This document shows positions 1 to 8,161 of a DNA stretch of 64,000 nucleotides, one piece after another. The notes below the pieces were generated by a model. That model ran no database searches. It had not been told where the DNA came from and saw only the letters and a program-made list of their open reading frames with translations. Origin of the DNA: Sulfuricurvum sp. (GTDB taxonomy: Bacteria; Campylobacterota; Campylobacteria; Campylobacterales; Sulfurimonadaceae); assembly GCF_028713855.1 (NCBI RefSeq), contig NZ_JAQTNN010000012.1, forward strand, positions 30,996 through 94,995, in the 5' to 3' direction. Every line of letters starts with the position of its first letter. Within the stretch, counting starts at the first letter, position 1. A program made the position numbers and the translations under genes.

Positions 1-1
1 G

Positions 2-1408
2 CTTGGGATTTCAACATGGCAAACTTTCGGGGATAACGTACGCAACATTGTGACCGATGTCTTTGATGGACGAGGTTGTATGAGTGTTATCGAAACCTAT
101 CCGCTGATTCTGCAAATGCAGGAATATTTTCTTAAAACTCCCCATCTTGTCGGTATGCTGCCGCGTAGAATATCCACGGGGATTTCGGGCAACAGTGCCA
201 ACGTCACCTCGTTTTTCGCCAATGACCTCTATTTTGCACTGGCTAAAAGAGAGGAAATATTCGGATTTAACGTCTATATGGGAGGAAAAAATACCGAGAT
301 CGCCCGCAGTGCCGATATTTTTTTATTGCCCGATGAAGTTGTCCCCTTTTTCAAAGCATTTATTGAAGCATTCAACACGCATGGCCTGCGCTTTACCCGA
401 ACCCGAACCCGACTATTTCATTTGCTTGAAGAGATCACAATGGAAACATTTGTGGAACATATTGCACATGAATACCAAAAAACTTGGCAACAAGCAGGCA
501 ATCTAGTGTTAGAAAAAGGACTTTTTTCACGATATCAAAAGCTACAAGACGGAAGTTATGCGTTTTGCTACGAGAGCAATTTCGGGCGTATCAGTGCCGA
601 AGAGTTGGTGGCTATTGCGGATTTTGCCGAGACATACTCTGCCGAGGTACGATTAAGTACGGATCACAATCTTTATATTCTCGGACTATCTCAGTCATTC
701 TCTCCTTTTGAACATCTCAAAAAGAGCCAGACTATTGTTGCGTGCGCAGGAAGCCATTATTGCCCTTATTCATTTTGGAATATTAAAGACGACGCACAAT
801 TGCTCCCTTTGGAGAAAATAGCTGAGCATCGTATTCAAATAGGGATTTCAGGATGCGGCAAAGGGTGCGGGAGACACCAGCATTGCGATATCGGGCTCAT
901 CGGGCTGCGTACCAATAATTTCGGCAATACGGACAAAGGCGCCCGCATCTATCTCGGGGCCGAACACTCCGCAGGGATCAGTGTCGGACGAGAACTCTTT
1001 GAGATGGTTCCCTTAGAACATATCCGATCGGTGATTGATCTTATTATCCATGAATATGAACGGAGTGGTTGTGATACGTTTGAATCTTTTTCCGAAAGCA
1101 TTTTAAATCGGTATAGCGTAGAATTTATTGCATTATGGCTCTTGGCAAAATTGGAATGCGGATCAGCAATAGCATTGTATGAGGTGGAAAAACGGGAAAA
1201 TATTGCTGAAGAAGATCAGTTTTTGTTAGAAAAAGAGTTGTTTTTTCAGTATTTTCCCAAAGCGTCTTTTGTGTTGCTGATTGAGGACAATTTGAATGAA
1301 GCGATACGTCAATTGAGTAAAAAACTTTGGAGTGTTGGAGAAAGCGATCAAGAGATCGCTCCACAAATTAAAAAACTGCTTGTCAGTAAAAAATACTGGG
1401 AAGTTTGA
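2..1408 (+). CDS. Nitrite/sulfite reductase (siroheme/[4Fe-4S]) hemoprotein, 5'-partial (frame is open to the window edge)
   Basis: Translation upstream of the listed start stays open (STWQTFGDNVRNIVTD...). Two Cys motifs, ACAGSHYC and SGCGKGCGRHQHCDIGLIG, match nitrite/sulfite reductase siroheme-FeS ligands. Confidence 0.85.
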   Translation, partial: LGISTWQTFGDNVRNIVTDVFDGRGCMSVIETYPLILQMQEYFLKTPHLVGMLPRRISTGISGNSANVTSFFANDLYFALAKREEIFGFNVYMGGKNTEIARSADIFLLPDEVVPFFKAFIEAFNTHGLRFTRTRTRLFHLLEEITMETFVEHIAHEYQKTWQQAGNLVLEKGLFSRYQKLQDGSYAFCYESNFGRISAEELVAIADFAETYSAEVRLSTDHNLYILGLSQSFSPFEHLKKSQTIVACAGSHYCPYSFWNIKDDAQLLPLEKIAEHRIQIGISGCGKGCGRHQHCDIGLIGLRTNNFGNTDKGARIYLGAEHSAGISVGRELFEMVPLEHIRSVIDLIIHEYERSGCDTFESFSESILNRYSVEFIALWLLAKLECGSAIALYEVEKRENIAEEDQFLLEKELFFQYFPKASFVLLIEDNLNEAIRQLSKKLWSVGESDQEIAPQIKKLLVSKKYWEV

Positions 1409-1411
1409 ACT
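1379..1411. repeat. Left copy of imperfect direct repeat bounding the accessory island: CTTGTCAGTA-aaaaata-CTGGGAAGTTTGAACT
   Basis: Read directly; the same 10-bp and 16-bp blocks recur at 4317-4343 separated by 1 bp instead of 7. Confidence 0.8.
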
Positions 1412-1504
1412 ATATCCTATTTCATATAGACATAAATCGGCAATTCCATCCCATTGCTAAGTAATACTGATCTTTTTTGGGGTATTGAAAGATGTTCTGA
1501 GTGT

Positions 1505-1554
1505 TTTACGGAACGAGTAACTTTCGCTATAATCTCCTTACTTTAACAGTAAGG
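1505..1554 (+). promoter_or_regulatory. Putative sigma70 promoter (-10 TATAAT 1528-1533) overlapped by operator-like inverted repeat CCTTACT-TTAAC-AGTAAGG (1536-1554)
   Basis: Sequence motifs; 7-bp perfect inverted repeat immediately after a consensus -10. Confidence 0.45.
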
Positions 1555-1599
1555 CACAAAATTTGTCCATTTTTAAAAAATCTATACTCAATTCCATTA

Positions 1600-1685
1600 A
1601 ACAAGGTGAAAGCCTTGTCAATATGCGCTGTATGGGTTGAGTGAGGATGAGTGGGAATGAGATAGCGATTGTGGAGGGGAACTAA
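1600..1685 (+). pseudogene. Frameshifted remnant of a restriction-modification methylase/endonuclease C-terminus (ALYGLSEDE / EIAIVEGN*)
   Basis: Frame at 1625 reads ALYGLSEDEWE*; frame at 1659 reads EIAIVEGN*. Together they resemble the C-terminal 'LYGLSEDE(I)AIVEG' signature common in type II/IIG RM methylases. Confidence 0.5.
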
Positions 1686-2873
1686 ATGACACCAGATGAC
1701 AAAGAATATTTCTATTATGAAAAATTAGAAGAGGATACACTTAGCGTTAGTCCACAATTTCCACCAGACAAACAATATGTTGATGGAGAAGTAATTGAAA
1801 GACACAGTAGAGGTGTTTCAATGAAATTTGGAGATAGTACAAATCATAAAATGACTAAAAGAGTAGAAAGCAAAGATGGAATTGAAATTCATTTAAAAAC
1901 TACCGATAATGCCAAGCAAGAAATAAAAGCATATTTTTATGAAGATACAAGGAACATAAAAACATTAACTGTTCAAAGATGGATGACAAAAACTGGTAAT
2001 GCTTGTAAAGAATCTATGGTACTTTATGGAGAACAATTAGATTTGTTATTGAAATTTGTACAAGCATTAAAAGGGATACCATTAACTGGCAAGGGAAGAG
2101 TTACAATCCCTTTAAATATTGCTTTAGATAAAGTAAATGAGTTCAAAATAGACGATAAACAGGTAATACAATATCTAAAAGAAAATCCCAATGTAATAAA
2201 AAAAGTTGTTGAAAATGAAGTAACGGAATCAGATGTAATTTCTTTAGGATATAGAAAACAACAACTCGCTAAATTTGAAAATATGTTAGAAGATGATAGT
2301 CTAAAAGAGGCAGATTGGCAGAAATTTTTCGAAGCAAATACGTGGATATTTGGGTATGGATTGTCATATATTTTTCAAACCGAGTTAGATGACAAGAAAA
2401 TTGAACAAGTTGTCAGCGGATATGATTTTAATAACTCAGGTAAAAGAGTAGATGGGTTGCTAAAAACTGCTGGAATGATAAAATCCTTGTGTTTTGTAGA
2501 GCTCAAAACTCATAAAACAGATTTATTAGAAAACAAACCTTATCGAGGTAGTTGTTGGAGTATTTCAAAAGAATTATCAGGTGCAATTGCACAAATTCAA
2601 AATACTGTTTCCCTTAGTATGAATAATTTTTTTGACAAAATTCAATTAAAAGATAGTCATGGTAATTTGACAGGAGAAGAGGTTTTTAACTTTCAACCGA
2701 AATCATTTTTGATTATTGGTAAGCTTGATGAATTCCAAAATGAGCATGGTGTTAATTCGGATAAATATAGATCATTTGAATTATTCCGTAAAAATATTTT
2801 TACTCCCGAAATAATGACCTTTGATGAGCTTTATGAAAGAGCAAAGCATATAGTTAGTCAAGGAAGCAAATAG
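1686..2873 (+). CDS. Shedu-like (SduA) DUF4263 PD-(D/E)xK nuclease-fold anti-phage protein
   Basis: FFEANTWIFGYGL ... KRVDGLLKT ... CFVELKTHKTDLL ... YRGSCWSISKELSGAIAQIQ matches the DUF4263 architecture with a D...E-x-K motif. Confidence 0.8.
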   Translation: MTPDDKEYFYYEKLEEDTLSVSPQFPPDKQYVDGEVIERHSRGVSMKFGDSTNHKMTKRVESKDGIEIHLKTTDNAKQEIKAYFYEDTRNIKTLTVQRWMTKTGNACKESMVLYGEQLDLLLKFVQALKGIPLTGKGRVTIPLNIALDKVNEFKIDDKQVIQYLKENPNVIKKVVENEVTESDVISLGYRKQQLAKFENMLEDDSLKEADWQKFFEANTWIFGYGLSYIFQTELDDKKIEQVVSGYDFNNSGKRVDGLLKTAGMIKSLCFVELKTHKTDLLENKPYRGSCWSISKELSGAIAQIQNTVSLSMNNFFDKIQLKDSHGNLTGEEVFNFQPKSFLIIGKLDEFQNEHGVNSDKYRSFELFRKNIFTPEIMTFDELYERAKHIVSQGSK

Positions 2874-2911
2874 GTGAATACTCTCAATGACAATAGGAGA
2901 TAAAAAAAAGC

Positions 2912-3736
2912 ATGGCAATATCATTATTTAATAATGCGGTTATTGAACAACTATCAAAAATTCTTGCAGATACACAAAACGGATTTACTGGTTCAGAGAT
3001 TGGATCTTTATTGCATGAAAGCAATATACCTGATGTTGAACCTACAATTACAAAATGGCGACGTTTAAATACAGCATTGGTTCATAAACAAGCAAAAGAT
3101 AAGTGTGCTAACAATATTCTCTCTTTTCTCCAAAATGCGTTAAACCCTGCTCGTCATATCAATAGACCTCAATGGTTTAATGATACTAGATATGAAATCA
3201 ATCGTATTTTGAGTTTTGAAGGGTATGAGATTGGTGACAATGGAAAAGTTGTCCAATCAAAAAAAGCAACCACAATAAATGAAGCAACCGCACGTGCACA
3301 ACAACTTAGAACAGACCTTATAGCTCGAAAAGTTCATCATGATGTATTGCTATTTTGTAAAGAAGAACTTCTCGTTGATAACTACTTTCATGCGGTATTT
3401 GAAGCGACAAAAAGTATTGCAGAAAAAATTAGAAATAAAACCGATTTGAATAGTGATGGATCAGAGTTAGTTGATGAAGCATTTGCATTTAAAAATCAAA
3501 TTCCTCATTTAGCTCTCAACTCATTAGTATCTGAAAGTGAGCAGAGCGAGCAAAAAGGATTTATGAATTTACTAAAAGGTGTATTCGGCACATTCCGAAA
3601 CACGACAGCACACGCCCCAAAAATTACATGGAAAATAGCGGAAGAAGATGCTTTGGACATTTTATCAATGATTTCATTGATCCATCGTCGGCTAGACAAA
3701 GCGATAGAAGCTAAAAAAATGTATCAAATAAAGTGA
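2912..3736 (+). CDS. TIGR02391-type (HEPN-superfamily) protein
   Basis: C-terminal FKNQIPHLALNSL...GLMNLLKG-like region and FRNTTAHAP containing R-x4-H (HEPN RNase motif); good RBS (aggag). Confidence 0.7.
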   Translation: MAISLFNNAVIEQLSKILADTQNGFTGSEIGSLLHESNIPDVEPTITKWRRLNTALVHKQAKDKCANNILSFLQNALNPARHINRPQWFNDTRYEINRILSFEGYEIGDNGKVVQSKKATTINEATARAQQLRTDLIARKVHHDVLLFCKEELLVDNYFHAVFEATKSIAEKIRNKTDLNSDGSELVDEAFAFKNQIPHLALNSLVSESEQSEQKGFMNLLKGVFGTFRNTTAHAPKITWKIAEEDALDILSMISLIHRRLDKAIEAKKMYQIK

Positions 3737-3761
3737 GTCAAAATACCGAAGAGGGGAAAGC

Positions 3762-4160
3762 GTGAGCAAACGATTCGATGAATGGAACGAGATTAAAAAG
3801 ACCGCAGAAAGCAACGAAAAAATTGCTAACTTTCGGCAAAAAGAGATTTTTGTGACGAATATCGGTGAGAATGTTGGGTTTGAGCAAAACGGTAAAGGTG
3901 AACAGTTCCTGCGTCCTGTCCTCGTCTATAAGAAATTCAGCTCCCGCCTCTTTTTAGGTATCCCGTTGACCAAGACAGTACGAGAAGGTATTTTCTATCA
4001 CAGTTTTGAGTTTAAAGAGGGGATCAACAGCACCGCGTTATTAAGCCAAATTAGATTATTTGATGCAAAAAGATTGCACTACCGTGTAGGGATGATAAAC
4101 AAAGATGATTTTGAGCTTGTAAAAGGGAAGTTAAAAACATTACTAGAAGTTACCCCTTGA
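3762..4160 (+). CDS. PemK/MazF-like toxin-family protein (GTG start)
   Basis: FRQKEIFVTNIGENVGFEQNGKGEQFLRPVLVYKKF...SQIRLFDAKRL...GMINKDDF matches the PemK-like growth inhibitor family. Confidence 0.75.
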   Translation: MSKRFDEWNEIKKTAESNEKIANFRQKEIFVTNIGENVGFEQNGKGEQFLRPVLVYKKFSSRLFLGIPLTKTVREGIFYHSFEFKEGINSTALLSQIRLFDAKRLHYRVGMINKDDFELVKGKLKTLLEVTP

Positions 4161-4316
4161 AAACAAGGGGAGCGCATAAAGCGATTTATGAAAGTATTAT
4201 AGCACAATTAATGATTAAACAGTATTTACTAGAAGAAGAGGTTATGACAAAAGACAGAGTAGAAGTTCATTATTAAATGCCCCATGCTACCTATCCGAAG
4301 AAGCCTCCCTTGGAGT

Positions 4317-4343
4317 CTTGTCAGTAGCTGGGAAGTTTGAACT
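4317..4343. repeat. Right copy of imperfect direct repeat: CTTGTCAGTA-g-CTGGGAAGTTTGAACT
   Basis: Read directly; matches the 3' end of the reductase gene at 1379-1411. Confidence 0.8.
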
Positions 4344-4352
4344 TCATAGTAC

Positions 4353-4778
4353 TTAAGGATTAAAGTTTTTCAATCCGCCTTGAAGATACGTAACATGTTT
4401 GAACCCTAACTGCATTAATCGCTGTGCCGCGAACACCGATCTCGGCTCCAATGCGCAATAAACAACAAATGTATCCTCTTTGGTGTATTTATCAAGGATT
4501 AATTTTGGATATTTTATTTCCAGAAATCCCCGTGAAATTTTGACTTGACGATCGTAATCAATCGTACTTTTTTCCCACTCATCCGGATCTCTAACATCCA
4601 AAAGTATGATTTTATTTTCTGCCATCAGTGTTTTGAGCTTTTGCGGTTCCATAGGCTCTACCTGCGCTTTTGCTTCTTTGAGCAATGCTTTTGTCTCATC
4701 GGTTAATACCGGTTCATTGGCCCACAAACCAGCTGACATAAAAACCAGTGTAAAGACGACGCTTGCGATCTTTTTCAT
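4353..4778 (-). CDS. Periplasmic rhodanese-like domain protein with signal peptide
   Basis: [20 protein letters not shown] signal; IILLDVRDPDEWE and FVVYCALEPRSVFAAQRLMQLGFKHVTYLQGG rhodanese signature. Active loop carries Cys. RBS AAGGAAG upstream of the internal start. Confidence 0.85.
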   Translation of the reverse strand: MKKIASVVFTLVFMSAGLWANEPVLTDETKALLKEAKAQVEPMEPQKLKTLMAENKIILLDVRDPDEWEKSTIDYDRQVKISRGFLEIKYPKLILDKYTKEDTFVVYCALEPRSVFAAQRLMQLGFKHVTYLQGGLKNFNP

Positions 4779-5311
4779 TTTCACTTCCTTATTAAAGATG
4801 AAACCATAGTAGCTAAATCTGTGGGAATATCGTTTGATGTAGATCATGAAAGAGGTTGGATAGAATCGCATTTGACACCATAGGGTAAAGTGTATAATAG
4901 GGTACTAAATGACACTTTAAATGCTTCCGTCCTCTACATTGATCTATAGTGTTTAAAAATATTCAAAAAACTGATGAATTGCATGGAACATTATGTTATG
5001 ATTTAGTAACAATGTCTTAACTTTTTAAAATATCTTTTCGTACTAAGGAGCATAATGAAAGCAGTGGTTATGGCAGGCGGGTTCGGAACACGGATACAAC
5101 CTCTTACACATTCAATCCCTAAACCAATGTTACCGATCATGAATCGTCCGATGATGGAACACACCATTGTGAGCCTAAGAGATCTGGGAATTACAGAGTT
5201 TATTATCCTTCTGTATTTCAAGCCCGAAGTTATCAAAGACTATTTTAAAGACGGAAGCAAGTGGGGGATTAACATCACTTATGTAGTTCCGGATGATGAT
5301 TACGGAACGGC
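4713..5311. repeat. 599-bp tandem duplication, copy 1
   Basis: Compared by eye with 5312-5910; appears identical throughout, constant offset 599. Confidence 0.92.
4872..4898 (+). promoter_or_regulatory. Sigma70-like promoter TTGACA-N15-TATAAT (copy 1)
   Basis: Consensus hexamers with a short 15-bp spacer. Confidence 0.55.
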
Positions 5312-5408
5312 TTCATTGGCCCACAAACCAGCTGACATAAAAACCAGTGTAAAGACGACGCTTGCGATCTTTTTCATTTTCACTTCCTTATTAAAGATGA
5401 AACCATAG
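5055..5408 (+). pseudogene. Truncated 5' copy of the nucleotidyltransferase gene fused to antisense rhodanese sequence (duplication by-product)
   Basis: First ~86 codons identical to 5654-5911, then tail [14 protein letters not shown]... from the duplicated antisense rhodanese region. Confidence 0.85.
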
Positions 5409-5910
5409 TAGCTAAATCTGTGGGAATATCGTTTGATGTAGATCATGAAAGAGGTTGGATAGAATCGCATTTGACACCATAGGGTAAAGTGTATAATAGG
5501 GTACTAAATGACACTTTAAATGCTTCCGTCCTCTACATTGATCTATAGTGTTTAAAAATATTCAAAAAACTGATGAATTGCATGGAACATTATGTTATGA
5601 TTTAGTAACAATGTCTTAACTTTTTAAAATATCTTTTCGTACTAAGGAGCATAATGAAAGCAGTGGTTATGGCAGGCGGGTTCGGAACACGGATACAACC
5701 TCTTACACATTCAATCCCTAAACCAATGTTACCGATCATGAATCGTCCGATGATGGAACACACCATTGTGAGCCTAAGAGATCTGGGAATTACAGAGTTT
5801 ATTATCCTTCTGTATTTCAAGCCCGAAGTTATCAAAGACTATTTTAAAGACGGAAGCAAGTGGGGGATTAACATCACTTATGTAGTTCCGGATGATGATT
5901 ACGGAACGGC
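5312..5910. repeat. 599-bp tandem duplication, copy 2
   Basis: As above; identical translations of ORFs 5003-5236 and 5602-5835 confirm the duplication. Confidence 0.92.
5471..5497 (+). promoter_or_regulatory. Sigma70-like promoter TTGACA-N15-TATAAT (copy 2, duplicated)
   Basis: Same motif repeated by the 599-bp duplication, upstream of the intact operon. Confidence 0.55.
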
Positions 5911-8161
5911 AGGTGCGGTCAAAAAAGCTCAAGAATTTATCGGGGATGAGAATTTCATCATTATCAGCGGAGATTTGGTGACCGATTTTGATTTCCAACA
6001 AATTTTTGATTACCATAAAGCAAAACACTCCAAATTGACCATTACCCTCACATCGGTTGAGAATCCCCTCGAATTTGGGGTTGTTATTGCGAATGATGAG
6101 GGAAAAATCGAAAAATTCCTCGAAAAACCGAGCTGGGGTGAAGTCTTCAGTGATACGATCAATACCGGTATTTACATCATAGAGCCCGAAATTTTAAACT
6201 ATATTCCTAAAAATGAGAATTTCGATTTTGCTAAAGACCTTTTTCCCCTTTTGATGCGTCAGGGGATATCTCTCATGGCCGGATACGCGCAGGGGTATTG
6301 GCGCGATGTCGGAAATCCAGAGAGTTATCGTGATGTTTACGAAGATATCCTCAGTGGAAAAATTAAATTCAGTCTCGGAGGAGAAGCAGTTAAATACCTC
6401 GATGGGGTACTGATCTGCGAAGAAGACAATACCTTAGATGATAGTGTCGAAGTGGTCGGAATCGTGGTGATTGGCAAAAATGTCACTGTAAAACGGGGGT
6501 CAAAACTGAATAATGTTGTTTTGGGAGACAACGTTACGATCGGTAGTTCTTCTAAAATTTCTAATTCGGTCATTTGGAATGATGTCGAGATCGGTAAAAA
6601 TGCCAAACTCGATGGATGCGTTATCTGCAGTAACAACCATATCGGTAAAAATGTCACCGCAAAGTCGGGATTGATTTTGGCTGAAGGGTGTGAAATCGGT
6701 GAATTGGTTACAATGGAAAAAGATGTCACCATCTGGCCGTATAAAGTAATCGAAGATGCCGCTATCGTTAGCCGCAGTCTCATTTTGGGGAGTAAATACA
6801 AAAATTCTATTTTTGAAAATGGGATGGTAGTCGGAAAATCCAATGTCGAACTCTCCTGCGAAATGGCGACCAAATTGGCTGAATCGTTCGGTGCACAGCT
6901 TCCGATTGGTTCTACGGTACTTGTCTCCCGTCATTATGACAAGAGTTCCCGAATGCTCAAGCGGGCATTTTTGGGAGGACTTCTCTCTGCCGGGGTCGAT
7001 GTCGTCGATTATAATGCGATCCCCTCAGCCGTAATGCGCTGCAGTCTCTCTTTCCATGAGCATTACACTGCCGGTGTCCATTTTCATCAAAAAATCGATG
7101 ATCCAACCAGTACGGTGATTACGTTTTACAACCATGAAGGGCTGCGTGTTAACAATGATGTAGCAAAAAAAGTGGAAAAAGCCTTTTTCAAAGAGATCTT
7201 CCGTCGTGTCGATTATTCACAGATCGGGCAGATTCATCCCCTTGATCATAAACGAGAGTATAACGAGTATAAAAAAGGGATGGAGTCGGTGTTACACTCA
7301 CATCGTTTTAAGTGCCTTGATTGCCGCATAGCAGTGGATGTGATGCATGGATTGGCTGCAGAAATTTTCCCCAATATTCTGAATGATTTAGGGGTTGAAC
7401 ACATTATGTTCAATGCCTATGAAGATGAGCAGCGACTTGCAAATATCAATACGTTGGTAAAGCGTTCGTATGAAGATATGGGAGCTGTGATCCGGGCACT
7501 CCATCTCGATGCCGGATTTCTCCTTTATCCGCATGGGCAGAGACTGGATATTATCAGCGATGAAGGGGTCTTACTTTCAAAGCAGACATCGTTGTACGCG
7601 GTGTTAAGTTTGCTCAATATGGAAGCAAAAGCTTCCGGAGAGAAAAAACGGGTCTTTTTACCAACGTGGGCGGCTGATATTGTCTACTTCGATCATCTCG
7701 ATATCGAACGCGGACAATACGCGAACTTCAAAGCATCAAAAATGAAAACGTATGATTTGGTAGCTACCGGTGAGGGGAATTTTACCTTTACCGAGTTTGC
7801 AACCCATAGAGATTCTATGTATGCAACACTGAAAATAGTGGAGATGATCGTTACACACGGCGCAAAACTCTCCGAAATTATTGCTTCGCTTCCGAAGTTT
7901 TTTTATACGACGATTCAGGTTCCATGTACACAGGCATTGAAAGGGAAAATGATGAGAAAGTTCCTTGAAGATGCCAAAGGCAAAGAATCTTCTACCTTAG
8001 ACGGTGTCAAAATATGGCTTGATAAAGATGACTGGGTGTTGATGATACCGGATCAATACAGTGATTATTTAAATCTAACTATCCAAGCCGGAAATGACGA
8101 AAAAGGTCAACACTATACGCAAGTGTATACCGGAAAAATCGAGGAGTGGGCGAAAGCGTAA
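5654..8161 (+). CDS. Sugar-phosphate nucleotidyltransferase / left-handed beta-helix / phosphoglucomutase-like fusion
   Basis: [26 protein letters not shown]-transferase signature, hexapeptide repeats, C-terminal PGM/PMM-like region. Confidence 0.85.
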   Translation: MKAVVMAGGFGTRIQPLTHSIPKPMLPIMNRPMMEHTIVSLRDLGITEFIILLYFKPEVIKDYFKDGSKWGINITYVVPDDDYGTAGAVKKAQEFIGDENFIIISGDLVTDFDFQQIFDYHKAKHSKLTITLTSVENPLEFGVVIANDEGKIEKFLEKPSWGEVFSDTINTGIYIIEPEILNYIPKNENFDFAKDLFPLLMRQGISLMAGYAQGYWRDVGNPESYRDVYEDILSGKIKFSLGGEAVKYLDGVLICEEDNTLDDSVEVVGIVVIGKNVTVKRGSKLNNVVLGDNVTIGSSSKISNSVIWNDVEIGKNAKLDGCVICSNNHIGKNVTAKSGLILAEGCEIGELVTMEKDVTIWPYKVIEDAAIVSRSLILGSKYKNSIFENGMVVGKSNVELSCEMATKLAESFGAQLPIGSTVLVSRHYDKSSRMLKRAFLGGLLSAGVDVVDYNAIPSAVMRCSLSFHEHYTAGVHFHQKIDDPTSTVITFYNHEGLRVNNDVAKKVEKAFFKEIFRRVDYSQIGQIHPLDHKREYNEYKKGMESVLHSHRFKCLDCRIAVDVMHGLAAEIFPNILNDLGVEHIMFNAYEDEQRLANINTLVKRSYEDMGAVIRALHLDAGFLLYPHGQRLDIISDEGVLLSKQTSLYAVLSLLNMEAKASGEKKRVFLPTWAADIVYFDHLDIERGQYANFKASKMKTYDLVATGEGNFTFTEFATHRDSMYATLKIVEMIVTHGAKLSEIIASLPKFFYTTIQVPCTQALKGKMMRKFLEDAKGKESSTLDGVKIWLDKDDWVLMIPDQYSDYLNLTIQAGNDEKGQHYTQVYTGKIEEWAKA

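Noticed and set aside
147-711. Overlapping + strand ORFs 147-506 and 484-711
   Set aside because: Out of frame within the clearly homologous reductase CDS; no family resemblance.
4200-4276. Short reading frame MIKQYLLEEEVMTKDRVEVHY* after the PemK-like gene
   Set aside because: Too short and without an RBS; possibly decayed gene debris, not claimed as an antitoxin.
4606-4809. + strand ORF 67 aa opposite the rhodanese gene
   Set aside because: Antisense to a conserved CDS; its tail reappears at 5408 only because of the tandem duplication.
5508-5530. TGACAC-N5-ATGC resembling a sigma-54 promoter upstream of the glycogen operon
   Set aside because: Mismatches in both -24 and -12 elements; a better sigma70 promoter lies just upstream.
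5003-5835. Identical 77-aa minus ORFs at 5003-5236 and 5602-5835
   Set aside because: Antisense to the duplicated nucleotidyltransferase 5' end; identity reflects the DNA duplication, not a gene family.
6337-6934. Long minus-strand ORFs (178 and 144 aa) in the nucleotidyltransferase gene
   Set aside because: Shadow ORFs over hexapeptide-repeat coding sequence.
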